Of a stretch of 64,000 bases of DNA, positions 8,055 to 17,475 are shown piece after piece; position 1 is the first letter of the stretch; each line of letters opens with the position of its first letter. Position numbers and translations under genes: made by a program. Source of the stretch: Bradyrhizobium ontarionense (GTDB taxonomy: Bacteria > Pseudomonadota > Alphaproteobacteria > Rhizobiales > Xanthobacteraceae); contig NZ_CP088156.1 in NCBI RefSeq assembly GCF_021088345.1, forward strand, positions 868,001 through 932,000. The letters run 5' to 3'. Under the pieces are notes generated by a model. The model saw only the letters and a list, made by a program, of their open reading frames with translations. It ran no database searches and was not told the origin of the DNA.

Positions 8055-10999
8055 CGTCTGAAGTCCGTGATGTAGAGCTGGCCGGCCAGCAGGCTATAGT
8101 TGGCGCCGTAATTCACGATCCTGACTTGAAAGTTATGAACGCCGTCCGACAGGTTCTTTTGCGTGTGATGCACGGAGAACGGTGTATACAGCTCATGGAG
8201 ACCCGAGGTCCCATAGAGCGTATACGACCAAGTAAATTGCCGAACCAAACTGCCATCCACGTAGAATGCGATCGCGGAGGCCGGACGCGAGCCGGCATAA
8301 TTTGCAGGCGGGCTCGCCCACTCCGCCGAGAGCATCATCGTCGCCTTGCCCGACTTGATCGCAACGTTCTGACTCAACAACGTCGTTCCGATCGAAGATG
8401 AAGCTGGCGGCGTATCGAACAGTTGTGTGTTGCTCACCGCGCCATTGATGATGTTAGGCAGATCGACGCCGTTCACAGCGAGCTGAAGCGTCGAGATCGA
8501 GCCGGCCTGGATCACCCGCGCATTGAGCGTCCCGTCGAGGAACATGTTGGCGGCGATGCCGATTGCGGGCGATCCATTGAGCGTCCCGATCGTGAAGACG
8601 GGCAGCGGACTATTGCCATTGTAGCCGGGAAACTGCACTTCGAACTTGTCAGCGCGGAACGTGCAGGAGGTAAAGCCCGCGCCGCCGTTGAACAGATCGA
8701 AGCCGGTCGCGACGCCGTCGACCGTCAGCGCCAGTGAATATCTTGCATTGGCCCAGCCCTCGATCGTCGCCACGGCCTGCGCCGTCTCGGTGATCGAGGC
8801 GTCGACGTCGCCGAACCGGGCGGTCACCGTGGTCTCAAGTGAGGCAACGGCCGTGTGAGCATCGACGGCGACCGTGTCGACACGCCCGATCTCCGCATAG
8901 GCGGCGCCGAACTGCGCGAAAATCTGCGAGCGGATCTCATGCTTGTCGATCCATCCACGCGACATCGCCTCCGAAAGCCGGGCCTCAATCTGCTGCAGCC
9001 GGTCCGTAATCCGATCTTCCATCTGCCGCTGAAGCGCGGTCACCTGCGCCGCGACCGCTGCGTCGAACTCTGCGAGTGAGAGCCGGATGTCCTCCGTCGT
9101 CACCCCGATCCACGACGACCACAACATATCCCGCGGCGTCGACGGGATGAACTGGCCACGCACCTGATAGGTGGTCGCCGGCAGGATGCCTTGTGTGATG
9201 ATCAGGCTGCCGGCGGTCACACGCTCGGTGCGGCCGCGCGTTACATGCGATCCGTCGGAAGCGAGCCGCACCTCGAACTGCACAGCGGACACCCCGAGCG
9301 TATCGCCGGCCCAGCTGATCAGAATCGCCGGGCGTCGCGCCAAGCCGGTATCGTCGAGCAGCGCGTAGGGCTGCGCGCTCCAGTCTGCGATCCCCTGTGC
9401 GGGGGGCGGAATCGATCCGACGACACCGCCGATGACGGGAACGAATTCGGTCCCGGTATGCCAGTCGTAATCGGCCGGATCGACCTCGGTGAGATTGAGC
9501 GTAACGTCGAGGTTGTCCTGGTCGATCGCCGAGTCGACCCGAAACAGCTTGGCGTCATAGCCGTTGCGCACGCTCGTCCAGGCGCCGACGTCGCCGGGCT
9601 CGACGATCCAGAATGCAGGCGGCAGCACGAGCGTGTGGGTGCGCGCGCGCTGCGCCTCCTCGATCGCGGACTTCTGCAGCCGCTGTACCTGCTCGGCGTA
9701 CGGCACGAAGTCGAACTGCGGCGACGCCATCAGGCGCCGGTTGCCGTCGCGCATTTCGAGATCGGTGCGATAGTAGGCCGGCGCGGTGTCGTAGTTCCAG
9801 CCCTGTGCCGGCGACGGATAGCGCGCCTGGATGCCGTTCACGCTCTCGGACAACGAGAAGAACGGCTTGTAGAGCTGCGCCTCCGTCGACAGGATGTCGT
9901 CGTCGGAGAACGCGAAGGTCGGTGTATCCGGTTCGCCGACGTGGACCTTGTAGAAGCCGCCGATCTCCGACAGACGCCCCTGGCACGAGGTCAGGATGGT
10001 CTCCAGCGCATTCGCTGCCTGTGTGTCGACGTTGATCTGCCCGCCACAGCGATAGACAGGCTCCGCGCCGCCGGCCGCGGCAATCGTCGCGCGGCATTTG
10101 GCGACCTGTGTGATCCAGTTCGTTGCCGGCAGCCGCGCCGGCGCCATGTTCTGCAGCCCGTAGAGCCACACGCCGTTGTAGTGGAAGCCGCGCAGGATAT
10201 TGAAGGCATGTACCACGGGATAGTCGTCGCCGTCGCCGCCCCAGGTATTCTCGTCGTTGTATCGATGCGAGCCGGAGCCGCCGACCGTCGAATCCTTCGA
10301 CGGATCGTAGAGCGGCACCCCGGACAGCTCCCATTTGAACTCGGGAAAGCCGTTCCAGAGATTCTCGTCGGCAAGGTAGGTGACGACGGCGTAGCAGATG
10401 CCGCGGCCGATACGATTGACGCCGTAGGGGCGGTCGGCGGAGGACGCCGCATTGATCACATAGGCATCGGCCGCCGTCTGTGTGCCGCCATAGTACTTGA
10501 TCCAGAGATGCGGTGTGGCCCCACCCTCGCCGTTGTGCGGGCGGATAAACTCCGGCACCGGATATCCGATCGAGCTTGATCCCCAGGTGCCGGCATCCGC
10601 GCCGCCAGCGGCCAGCGTAATGCGTTGCCCGTTGACCCACACGCCAACCAGGCGCTCGCGCGGCAGGTCAGACAGAGCGATGACCTGCGTCACATAGGCG
10701 TTGGGCGTGTCGCCGAAATTGCCGTGATGGTTCGCATAGGTCAGCGATCCGGCCGTCATGTGATAGCCGAGCCCGAACGAGCGCGGCACGGCGCCGCCGC
10801 CGGTGAGCTTGCCCTGGACACCGAAATTGTCGGTGTTCTTTTGCTCCTTCTGGCCCGAGATCGCCTTCGCCGCATAGGATAGGCCGAACGACGCCGCGGC
10901 GTACACGGCAGCGTTGAGCGCAAAAGCGACCGCGGTGGCGATGAAGCCCTGCGAGATGCCGATTGCGGCGGCGATTGCGGCTGCTGTGAAGATCGCCAT
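8051..10999 (-). CDS. Tail tip / host-specificity protein (lambda J-like)
   Basis: 982 residues, the size expected for a siphovirus tail-tip protein. It starts with a hydrophobic Ala-rich segment (about 1-50), typical of phage tip proteins made after the tape measure. Hub-like beta domains follow, then fibronectin-like repeats (about 540-640), a coiled coil (about 650-740, QRQMEDRITDRLQQIEARL) and a C-terminal beta-rich receptor-binding part. It follows two hub genes and precedes the fibres, the standard order in B3- and lambda-like tails. No start problem: the ATG lies one base from the previous stop. Confidence 0.8.
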   Translation of the reverse strand: MAIFTAAAIAAAIGISQGFIATAVAFALNAAVYAAASFGLSYAAKAISGQKEQKNTDNFGVQGKLTGGGAVPRSFGLGYHMTAGSLTYANHHGNFGDTPNAYVTQVIALSDLPRERLVGVWVNGQRITLAAGGADAGTWGSSSIGYPVPEFIRPHNGEGGATPHLWIKYYGGTQTAADAYVINAASSADRPYGVNRIGRGICYAVVTYLADENLWNGFPEFKWELSGVPLYDPSKDSTVGGSGSHRYNDENTWGGDGDDYPVVHAFNILRGFHYNGVWLYGLQNMAPARLPATNWITQVAKCRATIAAAGGAEPVYRCGGQINVDTQAANALETILTSCQGRLSEIGGFYKVHVGEPDTPTFAFSDDDILSTEAQLYKPFFSLSESVNGIQARYPSPAQGWNYDTAPAYYRTDLEMRDGNRRLMASPQFDFVPYAEQVQRLQKSAIEEAQRARTHTLVLPPAFWIVEPGDVGAWTSVRNGYDAKLFRVDSAIDQDNLDVTLNLTEVDPADYDWHTGTEFVPVIGGVVGSIPPPAQGIADWSAQPYALLDDTGLARRPAILISWAGDTLGVSAVQFEVRLASDGSHVTRGRTERVTAGSLIITQGILPATTYQVRGQFIPSTPRDMLWSSWIGVTTEDIRLSLAEFDAAVAAQVTALQRQMEDRITDRLQQIEARLSEAMSRGWIDKHEIRSQIFAQFGAAYAEIGRVDTVAVDAHTAVASLETTVTARFGDVDASITETAQAVATIEGWANARYSLALTVDGVATGFDLFNGGAGFTSCTFRADKFEVQFPGYNGNSPLPVFTIGTLNGSPAIGIAANMFLDGTLNARVIQAGSISTLQLAVNGVDLPNIINGAVSNTQLFDTPPASSSIGTTLLSQNVAIKSGKATMMLSAEWASPPANYAGSRPASAIAFYVDGSLVRQFTWSYTLYGTSGLHELYTPFSVHHTQKNLSDGVHNFQVRIVNYGANYSLLAGQLYITDFRR

Positions 11000-11000
11000 G

Positions 11001-11480
11001 TCAAAGCGCCTTCAAATAGTGGGTCTCGGCGCCCAGATAGCCGCGACGGCGATAGAGCGCGGCAACGTCCGGATCGTCGCCCATGCCGGCCATGCCCGCG
11101 AAGATACAGCCTCGGCCGCGCGCCCACGCCTCATAGGCATCGAGCATCGCGAGCGCCGATCGGCCGCGGTGGTCCGGCTCGATCCACCACGCCGTCTCCT
11201 TCGCCATCCAGATCGGAGCGAAACCGTGCTCGAACGCGGCGGCTAACAGCAGCCCCTGCGCAATGCCTGCGATGTCGAGCACGAGGGCACAAGCGAAGCC
11301 GCCGCGCAGATGGGCCTGGAACAGGCGCTCGGCGTAGTCCGGCCGGAATGACAAATCTCCGTCGCGCGCTCCGGAGATCCGAATTCCGACGTTCGTCTTC
11401 CAGACGCGGTGAAAAGAACGGAGCATCTCGACAGAGCGCGCAGTGTCCGAAGCCGTTGCCTGACGAACGATTCCACGCAT
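11001..11480 (-). CDS. GNAT-family N-acetyltransferase within the tail module
   Basis: 159 residues with the GNAT layout: an N-terminal strand-helix (IVRQATASDTARSVEMLRSF), a WIEPDHRGRSALAMLDAYEAWA segment matching the acetyl-CoA-binding motif A region, and a late ALYRRRGYLGAETHYLK strand. The basic residues around HRGRSA would hold the CoA pyrophosphate. Its ATG overlaps the stop of the hub gene, so it belongs to the operon. The substrate is unknown; a virion or host-surface protein is conceivable. Confidence 0.7.
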   Translation of the reverse strand: MRGIVRQATASDTARSVEMLRSFHRVWKTNVGIRISGARDGDLSFRPDYAERLFQAHLRGGFACALVLDIAGIAQGLLLAAAFEHGFAPIWMAKETAWWIEPDHRGRSALAMLDAYEAWARGRGCIFAGMAGMGDDPDVAALYRRRGYLGAETHYLKAL

Positions 11481-12151
11481 CAGAACGGCTGCCCGATGAG
11501 TTCACGGGATGCGCCGACGATGTCGATCGTCCCACTCTTCTTCCCCCAGTAGATCTGCCACTCGATCACGGTCGCCGTGTCGCGGTAGAACTCGTCGATC
11601 GAATCGCGCAGCCGCTGCGAGGCGTCCGACCGCGTGTCGGGATTGGAGCGCATCAGCTCCTGTGTGTTGCCGGTGCAGGTCAACGTGACGTCGCCGATCT
11701 CGCCCTCCGGCGGCGTCTTGATCGGCGCCGTGTCGATCGTGCCGGCAAAGCGCGGGATCGCCGGTGCCACCATCGCGCGTGTCGTGGGATCGAACATGCC
11801 GCGGAAGACCTGGACCTTGCCCTGCTTGCAGTCGTAGCCGCGGATCAGATCATTGACGCGATCCGACACCTGCGAGAGCTTCACGGTGACCGTCTGCACT
11901 GTCAGGTTGGAGACCAGCGGAATCGCCGATACCGAGACCAGGCCGGCGCCACTCGCGAAGGTGCGCGTCACGATGCTGCCGGTATCGGGGTCGATCACGT
12001 CGGCACTGATCGAGCCGAGGTCCGACCAGTAGCCATCCGTCACCGGCGCGCCGGTCGAGCGGTCGCGTACCACAAACCAGATGAAGTCGCGGGCGATCAG
12101 CACTCGGTTCTGGAGAGACGTGTAGTTGGCAGAGGAGATGGACCGCGTCAC
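11480..12151 (-). CDS. Tail hub / distal tail component
   Basis: 223 residues, GTG start overlapping the preceding stop (GTGA). It contains a beta-rich hub-like pattern and a conserved-looking DCKQGKVQVFRGMFD segment followed by FAGTIDTAPI, as in DUF2163-like tail proteins that link the distal tail to the tip. It lies between the DUF2460-like gene and the GNAT/tip genes. Assigned mainly from gene order, with family-level similarity by eye. Confidence 0.6.
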   Translation of the reverse strand: MTRSISSANYTSLQNRVLIARDFIWFVVRDRSTGAPVTDGYWSDLGSISADVIDPDTGSIVTRTFASGAGLVSVSAIPLVSNLTVQTVTVKLSQVSDRVNDLIRGYDCKQGKVQVFRGMFDPTTRAMVAPAIPRFAGTIDTAPIKTPPEGEIGDVTLTCTGNTQELMRSNPDTRSDASQRLRDSIDEFYRDTATVIEWQIYWGKKSGTIDIVGASRELIGQPF

Positions 12152-12780
12152 GATAGCGCCTCCACCACCTGGAACGTGACCCTGCCGAATGCGCCACGGG
12201 TCTGCGTCGGCTGCACAGATCCGGGCACGAGCGCGAACACGCCGCGCGGCGCCTTGAGATTGACGACCGCGCCCGCGCTCCAGCCAGCGCGGATGTACGG
12301 CCTCACCTCGAACTGCGGGGCCGCGCCTGACCCATTGGCCGTCGCTGTTTCCATCGCCTGATGCAGCGCGCGCTTGCCGCCATAGTCGAACGAGAGATAA
12401 TCACCGCGCGAGACGACCTGGCCGGCGTTGAGGCCGACGAGCGCCAGCGCCTTGTTGTTCGAATTGACGGAAGCGATGGTGCCGTTGGCCGCCGCGCCGG
12501 TGCGATAGAGCCGCGGCCATGGCCGCCTTATGTCCCAGGCTTCGAACGTCCCGATCGCGCCGTCGAGCGAGGCCAGCATCGCCTGGTAGTCGACAACAGC
12601 GTCGTTGATCAGCTCCTCCGTCGTGTACGTGGCCGTCCACAGTGCCGGCCCGAGATCCTTGACGAAGGTCTTGCCGAGCGCCACGCGGCTCTGCTCCTGG
12701 CGCTGCATCGGCTCGAACGCGAACGGCGGCGAGAAGCCCACCGCGGTTAGGATGTCCGTGCGTGGATATGTGATGGACAT
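12148..12780 (-). CDS. Distal tail protein (DUF2460-like)
   Basis: 210 residues, translated directly after the tape measure with ATGA overlap. Features include an N-terminal FEPMQRQEQSRVALGKTF strand region and a FEAWDIRRPWPRLYR element, and the protein is all-beta in appearance. In siphovirus-type transposable phages the gene after the tape measure encodes the distal tail ring; that assignment is by position and pattern. Confidence 0.6.
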   Translation of the reverse strand: MSITYPRTDILTAVGFSPPFAFEPMQRQEQSRVALGKTFVKDLGPALWTATYTTEELINDAVVDYQAMLASLDGAIGTFEAWDIRRPWPRLYRTGAAANGTIASVNSNNKALALVGLNAGQVVSRGDYLSFDYGGKRALHQAMETATANGSGAAPQFEVRPYIRAGWSAGAVVNLKAPRGVFALVPGSVQPTQTRGAFGRVTFQVVEALS

Positions 12781-15110
12781 CAGAGCTTCCTATAGCTCTG
12801 CGCCGTGCGCGACGCGGTGGCGACGTGGTCGACGAATTGCGGACTCGACGCGAAGCCGGCGACCGAATCGTTGGCGGCCTGCGTCGACACCTTCTTGACG
12901 AAGGCATTGAGCTTGCCGTCGTCGTCGACGCTGACGCCGATGTCGATCTTCATGGCGCCGCCACCCGCGGTGCCGGCGCCAGTCGTGCCCGCCGTGACGC
13001 CATCCTGGCCGACCAGGCCGCCGCCGGCATAGCCGCGCCGTAGCCGGCTCAGATTGTGCAGCCCGATCCGTCCGACCGCCTCCTTTTCGAACACGAACTC
13101 ATCCTTGTGGACGATGCCAGCCGGCTCGTACTTACCACCAGGACCGGTATAGCCGCCGACGTCGTAGAGAGCGCCGGTGACGCCGAACGTCGAGCCGCCG
13201 GCCGATGCGGTGCTGCCGCCGGAGCCGATGCCGAGCAGCGACAAGAGCCCGCCGCCCGAGCTGCCGCCGAAGGCAGACGCCCAGAGCTGGTCCGCCACCA
13301 TGCTCATCAGCTTGTCCGATATCTTGCCGAGCGCATTCAGACCTGCCTTGGCGAGGCTTTCGAAGCCGGTCGCGCCGTTGCGGAGGCCCTGGCCAAACTC
13401 CACCCACATGCTGCTGAACGTGCTCCGGCTCTCCAGCGCCAGCGAGTCGAGCTGCTTGTTGGCGTTACCGATGTCGTTCAACGCCGCTTGAACGCCGGGT
13501 AGGCTCGAGCCGGCGACCTTTGCCGCATCGGCGACGTCGCGCATGGCCTTGGCGAGCGCCGTCTGCGCCCCTGCCATCTGCTCGCTGTTCGTGGGATCGA
13601 CCAGCTTCTGATCGATCCAGCTCTGCAGCTGATCTTTCGCCGCCTGCGCCGCCTTGGCCTGGTCGTAGATGCCCATCGACGCCTGCTGGCTGACGCGCGA
13701 CATCTCGGCCTGCGCCCGCACGACGTTGAGGATCGCATCGCGCTGCTTCGCGCTGACGCCGACCCCTTGCAGTGCGGCTGCCTGCAGCTCAAGCTCCTTG
13801 GACTTGACCTGGTCCTCGACTGTCGCGAGCTGACCGAGCAGCCCGATGCGCTGCTGCGCCTGCTGGTTGTCGTTCATTGCCTTCTGGAGAGTGATCGGAT
13901 CCTTCTCGCCGCGCAGCTCGGCGGCCTTGCGGCCGTAGCCGGCCTGCAGCGCGCTATCGTTGGCCGCCTTCTGGAACGAGCCATAGCGGTCCGCGAAGTT
14001 CGGAGAGTCGCTGCTACTCACTGCACTGGCCGCGAGCCTGGCACCGGACACGACGGCACCGAGCACGGGGATGGTGGATGCCGCGGTCGCGGCACCGCCG
14101 CCGAGACGCATCAGCCAGTCCGGCACCTTCACGCTAGACATCGCGCCGACGATATCGATGACGGCCGATTTGAAGCCGTTGACCATCTTGGTCGTTGCCG
14201 TATTCCAGGCGTCATCGAACTCACGCGCCTTCCGGATCAGGTTGGCTTCAGCCGAATCGTTGAACTTGATCGTGCCGGCAACGGCGGCCTGGATGCCTGC
14301 GCTGCCTTGCTCCATGAAACGCACCCAGGCCATGTCGGCCGGCAGTCCGGCCTCGCGCAGGATCTTCTGCTTCTGAATGTCGCTGGTCGAGCGCGCCACG
14401 AGATCGGCGACCCCGCCGAGATAACCTGCGAAGTCCTTGGCGCTCTTGCCGTTGGCGATCATCAGCCCATTGAGCGACCCGGCGTTCTGCTTTGCCTGGT
14501 AGACCTGGTCGGCAAAGCCGGTGATGCCTTCGTTAAACGATTTGGTATCGATCCCTTTGAAAGACGCCGCTTGCTCCAGCCCGTGCAGCTTAGTGATCGT
14601 CTCGTCCGTTGAGCGCGAGAGATCGTCGAGCGCCAGGCTGCTCTTTGTGATGCTGAGTGCCGCGCCGGCGAACCCCGCGACGGCGATGCCGACCGCACCG
14701 CCGATCAGGCGCGCCGGCGTCAGCAGTCCCGTCACCGCGCCGGCGGCTTCCTTGAAGGCGCCCGTGATGCCGCCTGGTCCGGTGGCGGCGAACGACAGAT
14801 GATTGAGCTGCCCGGCCAGGATCTGCGTCGGCGGAGCGCCCATCACGAGCTGCTCGACCATGCTGCGGATCGAGTGCTGCGCGGACATTGCCTGAGCCGA
14901 CAGGCCGCCATGCGCGCTGGCAAGCGCGGTGGTGCCGTTGCGCGCCGCCACCATGCCGACGTTAACGTCCGCGACCGCGCGGTCGAGCTCCTTCTCCAGC
15001 GCGCCGAGCACGTCGACCTGCTTGCCAAGATCCGACAGCGCGGACTTGGCCTGCTGCGCCGCCTGCTTGGCGCCGGAGGCATCACCCGCGATGACCAGAG
15101 AGACACGCAT
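12780..15110 (-). CDS. Tail tape measure protein
   Basis: 776 residues, mostly helical, which sets tail length and is injected with DNA. N-terminal coiled coil (about 15-60) is followed by a hydrophobic Gly/Ala-rich segment with two probable membrane helices ([16 protein letters not shown] near 135-150 and a second around 335-360). A long helical region and a C-terminal [22 protein letters not shown] end follow. The ATG at 15110 overlaps the stop of the GT product (TGATG). At about 150 nm per 1000 residues the expected tail is a little over 110 nm, an estimate from the usual tape-measure ratio. Confidence 0.88.
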   Translation of the reverse strand: MRVSLVIAGDASGAKQAAQQAKSALSDLGKQVDVLGALEKELDRAVADVNVGMVAARNGTTALASAHGGLSAQAMSAQHSIRSMVEQLVMGAPPTQILAGQLNHLSFAATGPGGITGAFKEAAGAVTGLLTPARLIGGAVGIAVAGFAGAALSITKSSLALDDLSRSTDETITKLHGLEQAASFKGIDTKSFNEGITGFADQVYQAKQNAGSLNGLMIANGKSAKDFAGYLGGVADLVARSTSDIQKQKILREAGLPADMAWVRFMEQGSAGIQAAVAGTIKFNDSAEANLIRKAREFDDAWNTATTKMVNGFKSAVIDIVGAMSSVKVPDWLMRLGGGAATAASTIPVLGAVVSGARLAASAVSSSDSPNFADRYGSFQKAANDSALQAGYGRKAAELRGEKDPITLQKAMNDNQQAQQRIGLLGQLATVEDQVKSKELELQAAALQGVGVSAKQRDAILNVVRAQAEMSRVSQQASMGIYDQAKAAQAAKDQLQSWIDQKLVDPTNSEQMAGAQTALAKAMRDVADAAKVAGSSLPGVQAALNDIGNANKQLDSLALESRSTFSSMWVEFGQGLRNGATGFESLAKAGLNALGKISDKLMSMVADQLWASAFGGSSGGGLLSLLGIGSGGSTASAGGSTFGVTGALYDVGGYTGPGGKYEPAGIVHKDEFVFEKEAVGRIGLHNLSRLRRGYAGGGLVGQDGVTAGTTGAGTAGGGAMKIDIGVSVDDDGKLNAFVKKVSTQAANDSVAGFASSPQFVDHVATASRTAQSYRKL

Positions 15111-15879
15111 CAACGATCCTCGTTAAACGCCGCGCAGGCCGCGGCTTCCATGGTGCGCAGACCGCGCCACAGTTCCGGCGTGATCGCAAAACCCTCCGCA
15201 TCGAGACCGGCGCGCACGCCGGCATAGTCGAGCCCGATGACGACGGGCACGGTCGGTGCGATGGTGCCGCCCATCGGCGTGATCATTCCGCCGGCCGAGC
15301 GCGGCACGATCCGCCATTGCGAGGCGACCGCAAGGAAGGCGCGCACGATCGGAACGTTCTCCGGCCATAGCCCGTCGAACTCCTGATCCGCATCGGTCTC
15401 CGGCTCCTCGGTCGCCAGCGCCTGCCGCAGATGGTCGAGCGATTGCGCATCCATGCCGGCGCGCCGAGCATCCTCGATCAGCACACGCGTCTCTTCGGAA
15501 ACGTCCGCGGCTGCCGGTGCGCCGCGGACCCAGCGCCGGGCAGCCCATCTCAGTTTCCCTCCGGAGCTTTCGTCACGGCGCGGAAGTAGTGCGTCGACAG
15601 CGCCAGGCGGATGTTCGGGTCGCAGAGCAGCTTGGTGCGCAGCTCGGCAGTGCATTCGATCGGCTGCTCGTCGTCGTCGACGAGATCGTGGAACGTCTTG
15701 ACTGACGCTTCGAGAAACACGCTCGCGCCGCCCTCGGTCCTGAGGTCGTAATTCGCAAGCTGCTCTGACGGCAGACAGACGAACGTCGTCTTCAGCGTCT
15801 CCTCGACATGGCCGCCATCGGCGGGGATTTGCACCTTCACGTCGTGGGTGAAGGTGCGGTTGGTGACGACTTTGAACAT
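15110..15879 (-). CDS. Tail assembly chaperone GT, made by -1 frameshift
   Basis: The frame 15110-15655 has no plausible start of its own; its first usable ATG lies well inside the domain. It overlaps the end of the G gene exactly at a lambda-type slippery heptamer (15553-15559). A -1 slip there would join the G protein to the second frame, giving about 256 residues. In lambda and many long-tailed phages the same arrangement yields G and GT in a fixed ratio, and GT chaperones the tape measure. The extension ([11 protein letters not shown], later [15 protein letters not shown]) matches DUF1799-like T domains in size and position, directly before the tape measure. Confidence 0.82.
15550..15879 (-). 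CDS. Tail assembly chaperone G
   Basis: 109 residues, ATG with AGGAGG upstream. Follows the tail tube gene and precedes the tape measure, the standard place for the short chaperone. It ends at a TGA directly after the slippery heptamer, so the terminated form is G and the slipped form is GT. The sequence ([20 protein letters not shown]) suggests a small alpha/beta protein. Confidence 0.8.
   Translation of the reverse strand: MFKVVTNRTFTHDVKVQIPADGGHVEETLKTTFVCLPSEQLANYDLRTEGGASVFLEASVKTFHDLVDDDEQPIECTAELRTKLLCDPNIRLALSTHYFRAVTKAPEGN
15553..15559 (-). promoter_or_regulatory. Programmed -1 frameshift site GGGAAAC
   Basis: Read on the minus strand, the G frame is GAG GGA AAC TGA. GGGAAAC fits X-XXY-YYZ and differs from the lambda G/T site (GGGAAAG) only in the last base. 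Slipping back one base reads GGG AAA CTG and continues into the downstream frame; the zero-frame stop is the very next codon. Confidence 0.82.
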
Positions 15880-15916
15880 GGCTTCAAATCCTCCTGACAG
15901 ATGATCGTGGTCGAGA

Positions 15917-15942
15917 GGCGCCGCTCCGGTCGGAGCGACGCC
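15917..15942 (-). other. RNA hairpin between tail tube and chaperone genes
   Basis: GGCGCCGCTCC and GGAGCGACGCC form ten pairs with one mismatch and a four-base loop. There is no following U-run on the minus strand, so an mRNA processing or stabilising structure that keeps tail tube mRNA abundant is more likely than a strong terminator. Confidence 0.55.
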
Positions 15943-15943
15943 T

Positions 15944-16876
15944 TCAGGTCAATGCGAGCGAGAACTGGTCGTTGCCGGCATTCGGCAGCGCCAGCATAGA
16001 GAGCGGCCATTCGGCCACGCCCTGATTCTGCTGGTAGCCGGTCGGCCGCTTGAACTCCGACGTCGGCGCAGAAAGCGTGATGATGTTGCCGGCCGTGGTG
16101 CCGTGCACGAGCGAGACCGGAACGGTGGTCTGCGCATTGGCCAGACCGTAGGGATCGAGGGTGGTGACCGGAACGGACTCGCAGGTGAACTCGATCTGCT
16201 CGCGGTGGTCCGTGATCAGAACGGACTCTGTGCCGACCAGCATGCGCGGCTCGACCTGGTTGTTGAGGTCGAACGAGAAGTTGCGCATCACCAGCGACAC
16301 GGAGTTGACGTTGAAGGTAGGCGTATTGGTCTTATTGACCATGACCGGCTTCTTGAATGCTGTGAGCGTCGGCACGGCTGCTGCTGCCTCGGCCGGCGCC
16401 ACCCACAGTCCCATGAAGCTCCAGCTCATCATCGGAATGCCCTGGGCATTCGCCGTGAGCTTGACCGAGCCACGTACGCCCTTGATGGCGTGGAGCGTGC
16501 CGCCGACCCAGAACTTCAGGTAGGCGCTCTCGATGTTGTCCGTGATCGGCGTATAGGTCACCGATGTGCTGGCCGTGATCACCTCGGCGCAGCCACAGGC
16601 GCGCAACAGAACGCCCCAGGCCGGCACCGTTCCGGGCGTGCCGGAGCCTGCAAGCTCGGTGTCGAAGTTGATGGTGACGTGGAGCTCCGCCGGGATCGAC
16701 GGTTGGTTGCCGAAATAGGGCGTGACCAGGTCGCGCGAGACGTCGCTGCCGTCCATCGGCGAGATAGTGACATTCTTCGCGAGGATCGCGTTGAGCGCGC
16801 CGGTCAATGTCGGATCGGTGCCATAGGTGGTCTCGATCTTCGCGAGCAGGACCTGTTTGCGCCAAAAGATCGGCAT
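15944..16876 (-). CDS. Major tail tube protein
   Basis: 310 residues. The opening (FWRKQVLLAKIETTYGTDPTL) and SRDLVTPYFG pattern is typical of tail tube proteins of B3/D3112-type transposable phages and related siphoviruses. A beta-sandwich tube domain is followed by a likely Ig-like C-terminal part. It is encoded just before the G chaperone, as expected, and a hairpin separates the two. Confidence 0.82.
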   Translation of the reverse strand: MPIFWRKQVLLAKIETTYGTDPTLTGALNAILAKNVTISPMDGSDVSRDLVTPYFGNQPSIPAELHVTINFDTELAGSGTPGTVPAWGVLLRACGCAEVITASTSVTYTPITDNIESAYLKFWVGGTLHAIKGVRGSVKLTANAQGIPMMSWSFMGLWVAPAEAAAAVPTLTAFKKPVMVNKTNTPTFNVNSVSLVMRNFSFDLNNQVEPRMLVGTESVLITDHREQIEFTCESVPVTTLDPYGLANAQTTVPVSLVHGTTAGNIITLSAPTSEFKRPTGYQQNQGVAEWPLSMLALPNAGNDQFSLALT

Positions 16877-16879
16877 CGC

Positions 16880-17035
16880 TTACTTCCCCTTCTTGTTGGG
16901 CTTCGGCGCCTCGGCCGACTCGGCACTGGCGTCGACCGGCGGCACGTTCGGAACCAGCGAGCCGTCAGGCTTGCGGATCCAGCTGCCGCCGCCGGCCGGC
17001 TGCGGCAGCGTCTCGGGCGTTGTGTCGTTGCTCAT
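16880..17035 (-). CDS. Short Pro-rich tail-module protein
   Basis: 51 residues, MSNDTTPETLPQPAGGGSW to KPNKKGK. Its ATG overlaps the stop of the upstream gene (ATGA), and its stop lies 3 bp before the tail tube ATG, so coupled translation is very likely. Pro/Ala/Lys composition suggests a flexible peptide. Function unknown. Confidence 0.6.
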   Translation of the reverse strand: MSNDTTPETLPQPAGGGSWIRKPDGSLVPNVPPVDASAESAEAPKPNKKGK

Positions 17036-17475
17036 AAAACGATCCTCAACTGATCGAGCAGTGCGAAGTCGAGCTGATAGAGCACGAGGCCCTTCTCGGC
17101 CGAGAGCAGCCGCCCCCTGACGACACGGAAGACGCCGGCGACATCGTCTGGCGCCCACCCGGCAACGGCAGCGATGACGGCGCCGGTGAGCTGTTCGATG
17201 GTCGGCAGCGCGCGCCGCGCCTTGGCGTCGCCGAGCGCCTTCACGCAGAGAATCACGGCGATGGACTCTTCCAGCACCTGCGTATGTACCGACGTTGCCG
17301 ACTCGCCGCCGCGATCGTCGAAGCCGACCGGCACAACGAAGGCCGCGACCTCGCGCTGGGGCAGCGCGCCGGCGGCGATGAGCGCGGCGAGATCCGCGAT
17401 GCCCTCGATGCGGTCCTTGAGGGCCGGCACGACGGCGTCGATCCGCGTAGAGACGTTGTCGACCAGCGTGGTCAT
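17032..17475 (-). CDS. Mu gp37-like protein (DUF1834), probable tail terminator
   Basis: 147 residues with an N-terminal helix (VSTRIDAVVPALKDRIEGIADLAALIA) and a central strand region (AAFVVPVGFDDRGG, then a TQVLEESIAVILCV strand). This is the pattern of Mu gp37 and of minor tail proteins that cap the tail. It lies between the G-like morphogenesis gene and the tail tube, the normal order. Confidence 0.75.
   Translation of the reverse strand: MTTLVDNVSTRIDAVVPALKDRIEGIADLAALIAAGALPQREVAAFVVPVGFDDRGGESATSVHTQVLEESIAVILCVKALGDAKARRALPTIEQLTGAVIAAVAGWAPDDVAGVFRVVRGRLLSAEKGLVLYQLDFALLDQLRIVL

Noticed and set aside
9191..10579. Plus-strand open frame of 462 codons inside the tail-tip gene
   Set aside because: Shadow frame in a conserved structural gene; composition is Arg/Asp-rich without domain pattern.
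15110..15655. Separate start for the T-like frame upstream in its own phase
   Set aside because: The upstream codons translate as antisense-like Arg/His-rich sequence; the slippery heptamer explains the overlap better.
15888..15900. Half copy of the late dyad (CATCTGTCAGG on the minus strand) before the G chaperone gene
   Set aside because: It overlaps the ribosome site AGGAGG and lacks the second arm; likely chance.
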